Assembly (NCBI GenBank): GCA_964542855.1
Contig: CAZIWJ010000106.1
Location: forward strand, 1-11,804
Length of the DNA: 11,804 nt
Reading direction: 5' to 3'
Origin: CAZIWJ01 sp964542855
GTDB lineage: Bacteria; Bacteroidota; Bacteroidia; Cytophagales; Cyclobacteriaceae
The notes below the pieces were generated by a model that saw only the letters and a list, made by a program, of their open reading frames with translations, was not told where the DNA came from and searched no databases. Each line of letters begins with the position of its first letter. Position 1 is the stretch's first letter. Positions 6,405 through 11,804 of the stretch are shown here, piece after piece. The translations under genes were made by a program, and so were the position numbers.

Positions 6405-6947
6405 ATGAAAGCAATTATATTTTTCTTCCTGCTCTGCATTACCGCGGTACCTATTCCGGCTTTTGCTTCCAATCCGCCTGAAAACGACGTTGAAGCCCGG
6501 TTAAAAGAAATGGGCGTTACCTTGTATGAACTGCCCCCGCCCATTGCCAATTACGTGCGCGCTGTGCACACCGGGAACCTGGTTTTTATGGCTGGGCACG
6601 GCCCCAGCAAGCCCGATGGTTCGCGGGTAACCGGAAAAGTAGGGCAGGACCTCACGATTGAAGAGGGGCAGGAGGCCGCTCGCTACGCCGCCATTGCGTT
6701 ACTTTCCTCGCTGAAAGCCGAAATTGGTGACCTCAACAAAGTAAGCCGCATTGTTAAGGTACACGGAATGGTGAATGCTACTCCCGATTTCACCGGGCAG
6801 TCGCAGGTGATGAACGGTTTTTCCGACTTTATCGTGGAAGCATTTGGCGAGAAAATTGGCAAGCACGCCCGTGCAGCCGTGGGTATGGGGTCGTTACCGC
6901 TTAACATGGCCATAGAAATTGAAATGATCGTGGAGCTTAAAGAATAG
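6405..6947 (+). CDS. Exported RidA/YjgF/UK114-family protein
   Basis: A 180-residue member of the Rid family, whose best-known members hydrolyse reactive enamine/imine intermediates. I chose the ATG at 6405 because it opens directly with a signal peptide (MKAIIFFFLLCITAVPIPAFA region), whereas the ATG at 6366 would add 13 residues before it. The domain has the typical beginning (VRAVHTGNLVFMAGHGP), a central helix pair, and the conserved ending with HARAAVGMGSLPLNMAIEIEMIVE. R156 corresponds to the arginine that binds the substrate carboxylate in RidA (R105 in E. coli). The length and inserts fit the UK114-like group 1 subfamily rather than the about 130-residue classical RidA. Its substrate in the periplasm is unknown. 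Its 3' end overlaps the convergent dctM by 11 bases. Family is sure, activity is inference. Confidence 0.88.
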   Translation: MKAIIFFFLLCITAVPIPAFASNPPENDVEARLKEMGVTLYELPPPIANYVRAVHTGNLVFMAGHGPSKPDGSRVTGKVGQDLTIEEGQEAARYAAIALLSSLKAEIGDLNKVSRIVKVHGMVNATPDFTGQSQVMNGFSDFIVEAFGEKIGKHARAAVGMGSLPLNMAIEIEMIVELKE

Positions 6948-8250
6948 ATGGCAACCAGGTTACAATTTCCGGGAATATAATCACCAGGGCAAGAAACACG
7001 ATCTGGATAATAACGAACGGAATAATACCGGTGTACAGATGATGGGTTTTCACTTCCGGAGGCGCCACGCCTTTTAGGTAAAACAGAGAAAATCCGAAAG
7101 GAGGAGAAAGAAAAGAAGTTTGTAGGTTCAGGGCCAGCAGAATTCCGATCCAGATCAGGTTTATTTCCAGTGCCTGGAAAATGGGCGTTACCACCGGCAC
7201 GATGATGAAGATGATTTCAATGAAATCGATGAAGAACCCCGCCACAAAAACAGCAATCATTACCAGGGCCAGGAACTGCATCGGGCTTAACTGCGAACTG
7301 GTGATGAGTTCTACCAGGTAGCGATCGCCACCCATGCTGCGAAAAACCAGCGAAAAAGCAGTTGCCCCCAGCAAAATAATAAATACCATACAACTGAGGT
7401 GGGTGGTTTCCACCATTACCTCCTTCGTAACCTTCAGCGTTAGCCGGCCCTGGAGTACGGTAAGCAGGGTAGCCCCCATTGCTCCTACTGCAGCGGCTTC
7501 GGTGGGAGAAGCAATACCGGCAAAGATGGAACCCAATACGGCCACAATCAGCAAGAAAGGCAGCACAAAAGCATTGATAACCTTTTTGGCTACGTTTCCC
7601 TGTTTAAAAGCGTTAATTTCTTCCTGGGGCATGGCCGGGGCCCGGCCCGGGAAGGTGTAGGCCATAATAACCACGTACAACAGGTACAGGAGCACCAGCA
7701 CAATGCCAGGAATGAGTGCAGCGGTAAACAAATCGCCTACGGAAACATTCAATACACTGCCCAGCAGGACCAGCACCACCGAGGGGGGAATAATTTGTCC
7801 TAAAGTTCCGGCAGAAGCGATGGTGCCCGTGGCCAGGGGAATGGCGTAGCCTCTTTTCAGCATGGTAGGCAGGCTGATTAACCCCATGGTAATAACCGTG
7901 GCCCCGACAATACCAGTAGACGCTGCCAGTAAAGCCCCGACCACAATGACCGAAATAGCCAGCCCGCCCCGAAACCGGCCAAACAGCAGGGCCATGGTTT
8001 CCAGTAAACTTTCGGCAAGGCCCGATTTTTCCAGCATAATACCCATGAATATGAACAGGGGTACCGCCAGTAGTACGTAGTTGGTCATGGTGCCGTAAAT
8101 ACGAAGCGGCAGCAGATAAAAAAAATCGAGGTCGTATACCACAAGCCCGAACAAAACAGAAACTCCTCCCAGGGTAAAAGCAACCGGGTAACCCAGGAGA
8201 ATAAGCAGGAAGATAACCCCGAATAGAATCAGCGGTAAGTATTCTGGCAT
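6937..8250 (-). CDS. dctM: TRAP transporter large permease subunit, DctM type
   Basis: The 12-helix-type transport subunit of a tripartite ATP-independent periplasmic transporter, which imports organic acids or similar solutes with sodium ions. At 437 residues it has the usual length. DctM hallmarks are visible: an N-terminal PEYLPLILFGVIFLLILLGYPVAF-like helix, ASTGIVGATVITMGLISLP in the first half, GTLGQIIPPSVVLVLLG, GIASPTEAAAVGAMGA in the middle, and NLQTSFLSPPFGFSLFYLKG near the end. The last motif and the overall pattern resemble the large permeases of the mannitol/chloroaromatic-compound group. It starts 3 bases after the dctQ stop, so they form one operon. No binding-protein gene lies in the window, so the substrate cannot be assigned. 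Shares an 11-base tail-to-tail overlap with the RidA-like gene. Confidence 0.94.
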   Translation of the reverse strand: MPEYLPLILFGVIFLLILLGYPVAFTLGGVSVLFGLVVYDLDFFYLLPLRIYGTMTNYVLLAVPLFIFMGIMLEKSGLAESLLETMALLFGRFRGGLAISVIVVGALLAASTGIVGATVITMGLISLPTMLKRGYAIPLATGTIASAGTLGQIIPPSVVLVLLGSVLNVSVGDLFTAALIPGIVLVLLYLLYVVIMAYTFPGRAPAMPQEEINAFKQGNVAKKVINAFVLPFLLIVAVLGSIFAGIASPTEAAAVGAMGATLLTVLQGRLTLKVTKEVMVETTHLSCMVFIILLGATAFSLVFRSMGGDRYLVELITSSQLSPMQFLALVMIAVFVAGFFIDFIEIIFIIVPVVTPIFQALEINLIWIGILLALNLQTSFLSPPFGFSLFYLKGVAPPEVKTHHLYTGIIPFVIIQIVFLALVIIFPEIVTWLPSIL

Positions 8251-8253
8251 TGT

Positions 8254-8784
8254 TTATGATTTAGTAGAACCTTTTACGATCGTTTGTACAGACTGCAGCA
8301 CGAGCGCAACTGCCTGGATTAAAAGTAAACTGAACCCAATGGGAATGGCCGATTTAACTAGCCAGCGAGCCGGTAAACCGCCGGGGTCAGGCGATCCTTC
8401 GTTCATTTCGAATGACCCGCTTACAAACCGCAGGGAAGAAATAATAATAATGAGGCAGAAAGGAATTAGGAAGATGAGGGTGCCCGAGAGGTTTACCAGG
8501 GCTTTCTTCTTCGGCGAAAACCCGGAATAGAAAACATCTACCCGCACGTGACGGTCTTCTTTTAATGCGTGCGAGGCACCAATGAGGAAAATGAAGGAAA
8601 ACAGGTGCCATTCCAGTTCGATAATGGCCACGTAGGTTGTATTGAACAGGTAACGCATCAGCACGTCGTAGCAAATCAGTACTACCAGGAACAAATTGAA
8701 CCAGGCGATCCCTTTGCCGGAAAACGTACTTATTTTTTCAATAGCCGAAATTAATTTTTGCATAACAGTAGCCCGATTCTGCAT
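8254..8784 (-). CDS. dctQ: TRAP transporter small permease subunit, DctQ type
   Basis: The four-helix small membrane subunit (176 residues) that pairs with DctM. Hydrophobic segments lie at about residues 25-43, 56-75, 97-120 and 143-165. The family signature is present: CYDVLMRYLFN after the first helix, ELEWHLFSFIFLIGASHALKEDRHVRVDVFY across the second, and GSPDPGGLPARWLVKSAIPIGF before the last. An internal ATG at codon 8 (8763) gives MQKLISAIEKI, a more typical DctQ start, so the true start may be there. It is the first gene of the dctQM pair; no promoter motif of the TAnnTTTG type is visible upstream in 8785-8937. Confidence 0.92.
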   Translation of the reverse strand: MQNRATVMQKLISAIEKISTFSGKGIAWFNLFLVVLICYDVLMRYLFNTTYVAIIELEWHLFSFIFLIGASHALKEDRHVRVDVFYSGFSPKKKALVNLSGTLIFLIPFCLIIIISSLRFVSGSFEMNEGSPDPGGLPARWLVKSAIPIGFSLLLIQAVALVLQSVQTIVKGSTKS

Positions 8785-8879
8785 GTGTACTCTCTTTTCT
8801 GCCGATTCAGGAAATAGCGTGGAAGTTAGCTGTTAATTATGAAATGGCAATTGGAGAATTTATAAAATTAAACGTGAGC

Positions 8880-8910
8880 TTGTTAAAAAGTCCTGGGCCT
8901 GCTAGTTTTA
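8880..8910 (+). promoter_or_regulatory. Candidate thyA promoter
   Basis: A TTG (8880-8882) and TAGTTTTA (8903-8910) are separated by 20 bases, close to the Bacteroidota arrangement of a -33 TTG and a -7 TAnnTTTG; the last base of the -7 box differs. The ATG of thyA follows 27 bases later. Confidence 0.4.
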
Positions 8911-8937
8911 AAAAATTTATTAATTTCCACTAACCTT

Positions 8938-9732
8938 ATGCAGCAATACCACGATCTGATGTCTGCTATTCTCGAGCAGGGCGTACAAAAGTCTGACCGA
9001 ACCGGTACCGGAACCCTCAGCATTTTTGGTTACCAGACGCGTTTTAATTTACAGGAAGGCTTTCCGTTGGTTACTACCAAGAAACTGCACACCCGTTCTA
9101 TTATTCACGAGCTGCTCTGGTTTCTGAAAGGAGATACGAACATCAACTACCTGAAACAAAATAAAGTAAGAATCTGGGATGAATGGGCCGACGAGGAAGG
9201 AAACCTGGGCCCGGTTTACGGCCACCAGTGGCGATCGTGGACGGGCAGCGACGGAAAAACGGTGGACCAAATTAGCCAGGTTGTTCAGCAAATTAAAACC
9301 AATCCCAATTCGCGTCGGCTTATGGTAAGTGCATGGAACGTTTCCGACATACCCGAAATGGCTTTGCCCCCCTGCCACGCACTCTTTCAGTTTTATGTGG
9401 CCAATGGCCGGCTGTCGTGCCAGTTGTACCAGCGCAGTGCCGACGTATTCCTGGGGGTTCCTTTCAACATTGCTTCTTACGCTTTACTAACCTGCATGGT
9501 AGCACATTCCTGCAACCTGGAGCCCGGCGATTTTGTGCATACGTTTGGTGATGCCCATTTATATTCCAACCACCTGGAGCAGGCCCGTTTGCAACTATCG
9601 CGTACGCCACGGCCTTTACCTCAACTGGTATTAAATGATGAAGTAAACGATATTTTTAATTTTTGCTTCGAGGATATTGCTATTGAAGGTTACGATCCCC
9701 ACCCTCATATTAAAGCAGAAGTAGCCGTTTAA
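8938..9732 (+). CDS. thyA: Thymidylate synthase
   Basis: Makes dTMP from dUMP using methylene-tetrahydrofolate as carbon donor and reductant, in the cytoplasm. At 264 residues it has exactly the length of E. coli ThyA, and key residues fall at the same numbers: R21 in SDRTGTGT (phosphate binding), C146 in ALPPCHALFQF (the nucleophile), D169 and N177 in RSADVFLGVPFN (folate and uracil binding). The start ATG gives the standard N-terminus MQQYHDLMSAIL. In many bacteria folA follows thyA; here a hairpin follows instead and the next gene is unrelated. It is divergent from dctQ with a 153-base gap. Complete and apparently functional. Confidence 0.98.
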   Translation: MQQYHDLMSAILEQGVQKSDRTGTGTLSIFGYQTRFNLQEGFPLVTTKKLHTRSIIHELLWFLKGDTNINYLKQNKVRIWDEWADEEGNLGPVYGHQWRSWTGSDGKTVDQISQVVQQIKTNPNSRRLMVSAWNVSDIPEMALPPCHALFQFYVANGRLSCQLYQRSADVFLGVPFNIASYALLTCMVAHSCNLEPGDFVHTFGDAHLYSNHLEQARLQLSRTPRPLPQLVLNDEVNDIFNFCFEDIAIEGYDPHPHIKAEVAV

Positions 9733-9736
9733 GCGC

Positions 9737-9774
9737 AAGAAGGGCAGCATGCTTTACTTTGGCTGCCATTTCTT
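9737..9774 (+). terminator. thyA: Probable terminator hairpin after thyA
   Basis: Arms AAGAAGGGCAGC (9737-9748) and GCTGCC-ATTTCTT (9762-9774) pair with a six-base GC-rich core (GGCAGC/GCTGCC) and a nearly perfect AAGAA/TTCTT extension. It starts 4 bases after the thyA stop. The T-run is short, so efficiency is uncertain. Confidence 0.5.
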
Positions 9775-9822
9775 ACGTATATCATACTTATAATTTATGG
9801 TATAATATCACTGCCGGTAATT

Positions 9823-9858
9823 ATTCGTGGTTAACATTACACGACTAATTTCGTGGTT
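9823..9858. repeat. TCGTG repeats upstream of an exported-protein gene
   Basis: TTCGTGGTT occurs twice in direct orientation (9824-9832 and 9850-9858, 26 bp apart), and an inverted copy of the core, CACGA, lies between them at 9840-9844. The alternation TCGTG, CACGA, TCGTG resembles a cluster of half-sites for a dimeric regulator. No function is known. Confidence 0.3.
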
Positions 9859-9894
9859 TCTATTAATCAGCAATACACATTATCTCCCTCTACC

Positions 9895-9936
9895 TTTAGG
9901 TTACGAATACAGCAGAATAAGATAAAGTAACCTAAA
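9895..9936. repeat. Perfect 10-bp inverted repeat immediately before the gene at 9948
   Basis: TTTAGGTTAC (9895-9904) and GTAACCTAAA (9927-9936) are exact reverse complements separated by 22 bases. The right arm is followed by TATTTTTTATT and then the ATG. In RNA this is a stem followed by a U-rich run, like an attenuator; in DNA the arm centres are 32 bp apart, about three helical turns, as in an operator. Confidence 0.5.
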
Positions 9937-9947
9937 TATTTTTTATT

Positions 9948-10607
9948 ATGAGGAAGAGGATCGCAGCTAGTGTTGGAATGTTGTTATTTTTTGGAGCGGT
10001 GTACGCAAATAATCCTGATTACTCACAGGCGTGGAGCGAAGGCGAAGTAGTTCTGATGAGCGGTGAAAAAATTGAAGGCCTGATTAACATTGATTACAAG
10101 CTAGATATTGTGCAGTGTAAGCGGCAAGACGGTAGCATCATGGCCTTTTCCCCGGTAAAAGTAAGCCATTTTTCTTTTTTCGATCAGGAGATAAAAAACC
10201 GTCGCTTTTTCGCAGCTATCAATTTTGAAAATCGCTACGACTATGAACACAAGTCGTTTTTTGAAGTAATCATCAACGGTGAATTATCGGTATTGCGAAA
10301 AGGGAAATACGTGAAGCGGGTACCTGTTCGCGACGGGACATCGAACCATTACAACGTAAAAACAATTGTTCATCATAATTACTATGTTTTTACCAACGAT
10401 GAGCAGAAGCGCATCCGGAATTTCAGAAAAGACGTGTTACCGATGATGGAGGAACACGAGGAAAAGCTTGCCCGCTACATTAAAAAACACAAGCTAAATG
10501 TTAACGAACTGGTTGATCAGCTGATGGTAGTAAACTATTATAACTACCTGGGAAACCCCAACTACAGTACATCCAGTCAGCAAAGCGTTTCCAGGTCAGT
10601 TAATTAA
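9948..10607 (+). CDS. Exported protein of unknown function
   Basis: I do not recognise this 219-residue protein. It has an N-terminal signal peptide (MRKRIAASVGMLLFFGAVYA) and no further membrane segment, so it should be periplasmic or secreted. Residues 30-75 (EGEVVLMSGEKIEGLINIDY, then an IVQCKRQDG stretch) look like a small beta-rich module that starts with a conserved-looking W-x-E-G-x-V-x-L pattern. The middle (80-150) is also beta-like and rich in aromatic residues. Residues 155-190 are highly charged (DEQKRIRNFRKDVLPMM, EEHEEKLARYIKKHKLN) and probably helical. The tail is rich in Asn, Tyr and Ser. Its single mature cysteine is near residue 57. It is transcribed toward the outer-membrane barrel gene, with 14 bases between the stops. 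The frame, signal peptide and upstream control repeats make it a convincing gene. Confidence 0.8.
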   Translation: MRKRIAASVGMLLFFGAVYANNPDYSQAWSEGEVVLMSGEKIEGLINIDYKLDIVQCKRQDGSIMAFSPVKVSHFSFFDQEIKNRRFFAAINFENRYDYEHKSFFEVIINGELSVLRKGKYVKRVPVRDGTSNHYNVKTIVHHNYYVFTNDEQKRIRNFRKDVLPMMEEHEEKLARYIKKHKLNVNELVDQLMVVNYYNYLGNPNYSTSSQQSVSRSVN

Positions 10608-10621
10608 CCGAAATAAAACTT

Positions 10622-11230
10622 TTACAGCGCATACCTGACCCCCAGCGAAAAAAAGCGGTGACGCAACGTGTTCTGAAGAAAAAATGTGGGTAAATCACTA
10701 ACGTTTCGTGCAAATCCGGGTATGGATTGGAGGTGGCTGATAGACAGTAAAATTTTTTCATTCAAACGATACCCGATACTTAGTTCATAGCATAGGTCTA
10801 CGTTCCGATAAAGGTTACGGCTGTTAGTAAAGCCGGAACCGTTATCGGTTCGAGTATTTAAAAGAGCGCTGGCAACCAGTCCTGCCCTGGCTTCCCATTT
10901 ATCGGTAGCATAAATATAATGCAGGGGAATTTCAACGTAATTAATCCGTATCCTAACAAACCCCGGGCTATCGTTGGAGGAACTGCTCCCTCGCTGGCTG
11001 TAAATTAACCCGCTTCCCAGGGCCTGGTTATCATTGAGCGGGTAGCTGATTTCTGCACCTGCTCGTAAGCCTGCCTTATTATACCCTGCCAGGTTATCGC
11101 CGTCAATCTGGCTGGCATTTAGTCCAATCAGCAGGTTGGCTTTAAAGTCCTGGCCAAAGGCTATACAAGCGCCGGCCATGAGAAAAAGAGTAAAAAAAGC
11201 GGTACGGATATAAAGACTGGCTATTCGCAT
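10622..11230 (-). CDS. Outer-membrane beta-barrel protein, PorT-like family
   Basis: A roughly 200-residue protein with a signal peptide (MRIASLYIRT, a hydrophobic stretch, cleavage after AFGQ) followed by alternating-pattern strands typical of small eight-stranded outer-membrane barrels. Examples are ANLLIGLNASQIDGD, AGLRAGAEISYPL, ALGSGLIYSQRG, INYVEIPLHYIYA, WEARAGLVASALL, CYELSIGYRL, ILLSISHLQSI and a last strand FFSLGVRYAL. The pattern of 'YVEIPLHY' followed by a G-rich strand is common in the Bacteroidota PorT-like outer-membrane barrel family. I place the start at the ATG at 11230; the frame continues to an ATG at 11254, but that overlaps the candidate -7 box and puts eight extra residues before the signal peptide. 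Substrate or function unknown. It is divergent from purK with 51 bases between. Confidence 0.83.
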   Translation of the reverse strand: MRIASLYIRTAFFTLFLMAGACIAFGQDFKANLLIGLNASQIDGDNLAGYNKAGLRAGAEISYPLNDNQALGSGLIYSQRGSSSSNDSPGFVRIRINYVEIPLHYIYATDKWEARAGLVASALLNTRTDNGSGFTNSRNLYRNVDLCYELSIGYRLNEKILLSISHLQSIPGFARNVSDLPTFFLQNTLRHRFFSLGVRYAL

Positions 11231-11247
11231 AAGCAGATTTAAAACCA

Positions 11248-11255
11248 CAAACATA
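11248..11255 (-). promoter_or_regulatory. Candidate -7 element of the barrel gene
   Basis: Read on the minus strand this is TATGTTTG, a match to TAnnTTTG, 17 bases before the ATG at 11230. It excludes the upstream ATG at 11254, which overlaps it. A TTG on the minus strand (11280-11282) is 24 bases away, a little too far for a -33 box. Confidence 0.45.
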
Positions 11256-11268
11256 GCCTAAATTTTTT

Positions 11269-11276
11269 TAGTTTTG
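11269..11276 (+). promoter_or_regulatory. purK: Candidate -7 element of purK
   Basis: TAGTTTTG is an exact TAnnTTTG match ending only 5 bases before the purK ATG. If used, the mRNA would have almost no leader. No -33 TTG is evident; that region is occupied by the opposing barrel-gene promoter. Confidence 0.45.
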
Positions 11277-11281
11277 CAGCA

Positions 11282-11804
11282 ATGGCAACAGAACAATTTA
11301 CACTGGGTATTATTGGTGGAGGTCAACTGGGCAAGATGCTCATTCAGGCTGCTGTTAACTACGATTTATCACTGGCGGTGCTGGACCCCGATCCTACCGC
11401 CCCCTGCCGCACCATGGTACCTTACTTCATGCAGGGCAAGCTAACCGATTACGATACGGTGCTTCAGTTTGGTAGAAAGTGTAAGCAGGTAACCATTGAA
11501 ATTGAAAACGTAAACACCGACGCTCTGAAACAACTGGAACGGGAAGGGGTAACAGTATATCCTGAACCGGACGTTATTTCGCTGATTCAGGACAAAAGGC
11601 ATCAGAAGCAGTTTTACGAAAAACACCAAATCCCAACCTCGCCCTTTACCACCGTTCAGAACGCTGAAGAACTTCGTGGCATTTCTTTTCCCAAGGTTCA
11701 GAAACTGGCCCGGGCCGGATACGACGGGCGAGGGGTACAGGTACTGAATAACTCTAGCGAATTAAGTAAGGCTTTTAACGCGCCTAGTGTAATAGAAAAC
11801 CGGG
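11282..11804 (+). CDS. purK: 5-(carboxyamino)imidazole ribonucleotide synthase, N-terminal part
   Basis: PurK makes N5-CAIR from AIR, bicarbonate and ATP in purine synthesis; PurE then converts the product. The first 174 codons are visible and the gene runs off the window (usual length about 380). The ATP-grasp protein is recognised by the N-terminal GIIGGGQLGKML nucleotide-fold motif, then LDPDPTAPC, TIEIENVNTDAL, IQDKRHQKQFY and the start of the ATP-grasp domain with KLARAGYDGRGV. The ATG at 11282 is the natural start, giving MATEQFTLGIIGGG. It is divergent from the outer-membrane barrel gene, and may be transcribed with little or no 5' leader. purE is expected downstream but is not visible. 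Confidence 0.95.
   Translation, partial: MATEQFTLGIIGGGQLGKMLIQAAVNYDLSLAVLDPDPTAPCRTMVPYFMQGKLTDYDTVLQFGRKCKQVTIEIENVNTDALKQLEREGVTVYPEPDVISLIQDKRHQKQFYEKHQIPTSPFTTVQNAEELRGISFPKVQKLARAGYDGRGVQVLNNSSELSKAFNAPSVIENR

Noticed and set aside
6350..6550. 66-codon minus-strand frame opposite the RidA-like gene start
   Set aside because: Antisense to the signal peptide and start of a recognised domain, with low-complexity translation. It is a different frame from the small peptide ORF I kept.
9786..9808. Two TATAAT hexamers after thyA as E. coli-type promoters
   Set aside because: The region is very AT-rich, no -35 partner is visible, and this phylum uses a different -7 element.
11231..11254. Upstream ATG as start of the beta-barrel gene
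   Set aside because: It overlaps the candidate -7 element and adds eight residues before the signal peptide.
1..11804. CRISPR arrays, tRNAs, rRNAs, insertion sequences or integrons
   Set aside because: No regularly spaced direct repeats, cloverleaf signatures, transposase or integrase motifs were seen on either strand.

Overview
The window looks like chromosomal DNA of a member of the Bacteroidota, probably a Cytophagia-type (often marine) organism. Three things point there. The gene families (exported M24B aminopeptidase, PorT-like outer-membrane barrel, Cys-pair OxyR, PurK) read as Bacteroidota versions. Copies of the phylum's -7 promoter element TAnnTTTG lie just upstream of five genes. 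Shine-Dalgarno sequences are largely absent. The lineage below phylum is inference. I saw no rRNA, tRNA, CRISPR array, transposase or phage gene.

Layout. (1) 2-2389 +: nearly complete Lhr-type, ligase-associated DEXH DNA helicase, cut at its N-terminus by the window edge. (2) 2390-2660: non-coding, unusually rich in short perfect inverted repeats. (3) 2661-4145 +: exported Xaa-Pro aminopeptidase. (4) 4188-5608 -: oxyR followed by a small membrane methyltransferase of the isoprenylcysteine methyltransferase type, probably one transcript. (5) 5740-6207 +: cytoplasmic ankyrin-repeat protein, divergent from oxyR. (6) 6405-6947 +: exported RidA/YjgF-like protein, with a possible small secreted-peptide ORF on the opposite strand just before it. 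(7) 6937-8784 -: dctQ-dctM, the two membrane subunits of a TRAP transporter, without a binding-protein gene in view. (8) 8938-9732 +: thyA with a hairpin behind it. (9) 9948-10607 +: unrecognised exported protein preceded by a 10-bp perfect inverted repeat. (10) 10622-11230 -: outer-membrane beta-barrel protein. (11) 11282-end +: start of purK, back-to-back with the barrel gene and possibly leaderless.

How the parts relate. The most coherent group is the middle: a peroxide sensor (OxyR with both redox cysteines), a divergent ankyrin protein of a type that accompanies catalase in other bacteria, a co-transcribed membrane methyltransferase, and an exported RidA-like protein. No catalase gene is present. 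A palindrome covers the oxyR start codon and part of it recurs 30 bp away, which suggests autoregulation and shared control of the divergent pair. Most other genes are housekeeping (thyA, purK, DNA repair helicase) or envelope and transport functions, and look independently transcribed. I see no clearly novel multi-gene system. The best leads are the oxyR/ankyrin control region, the inverted-repeat-rich gap behind the helicase, the attenuator-like repeat before the unknown exported gene, and the small secreted-peptide ORF.
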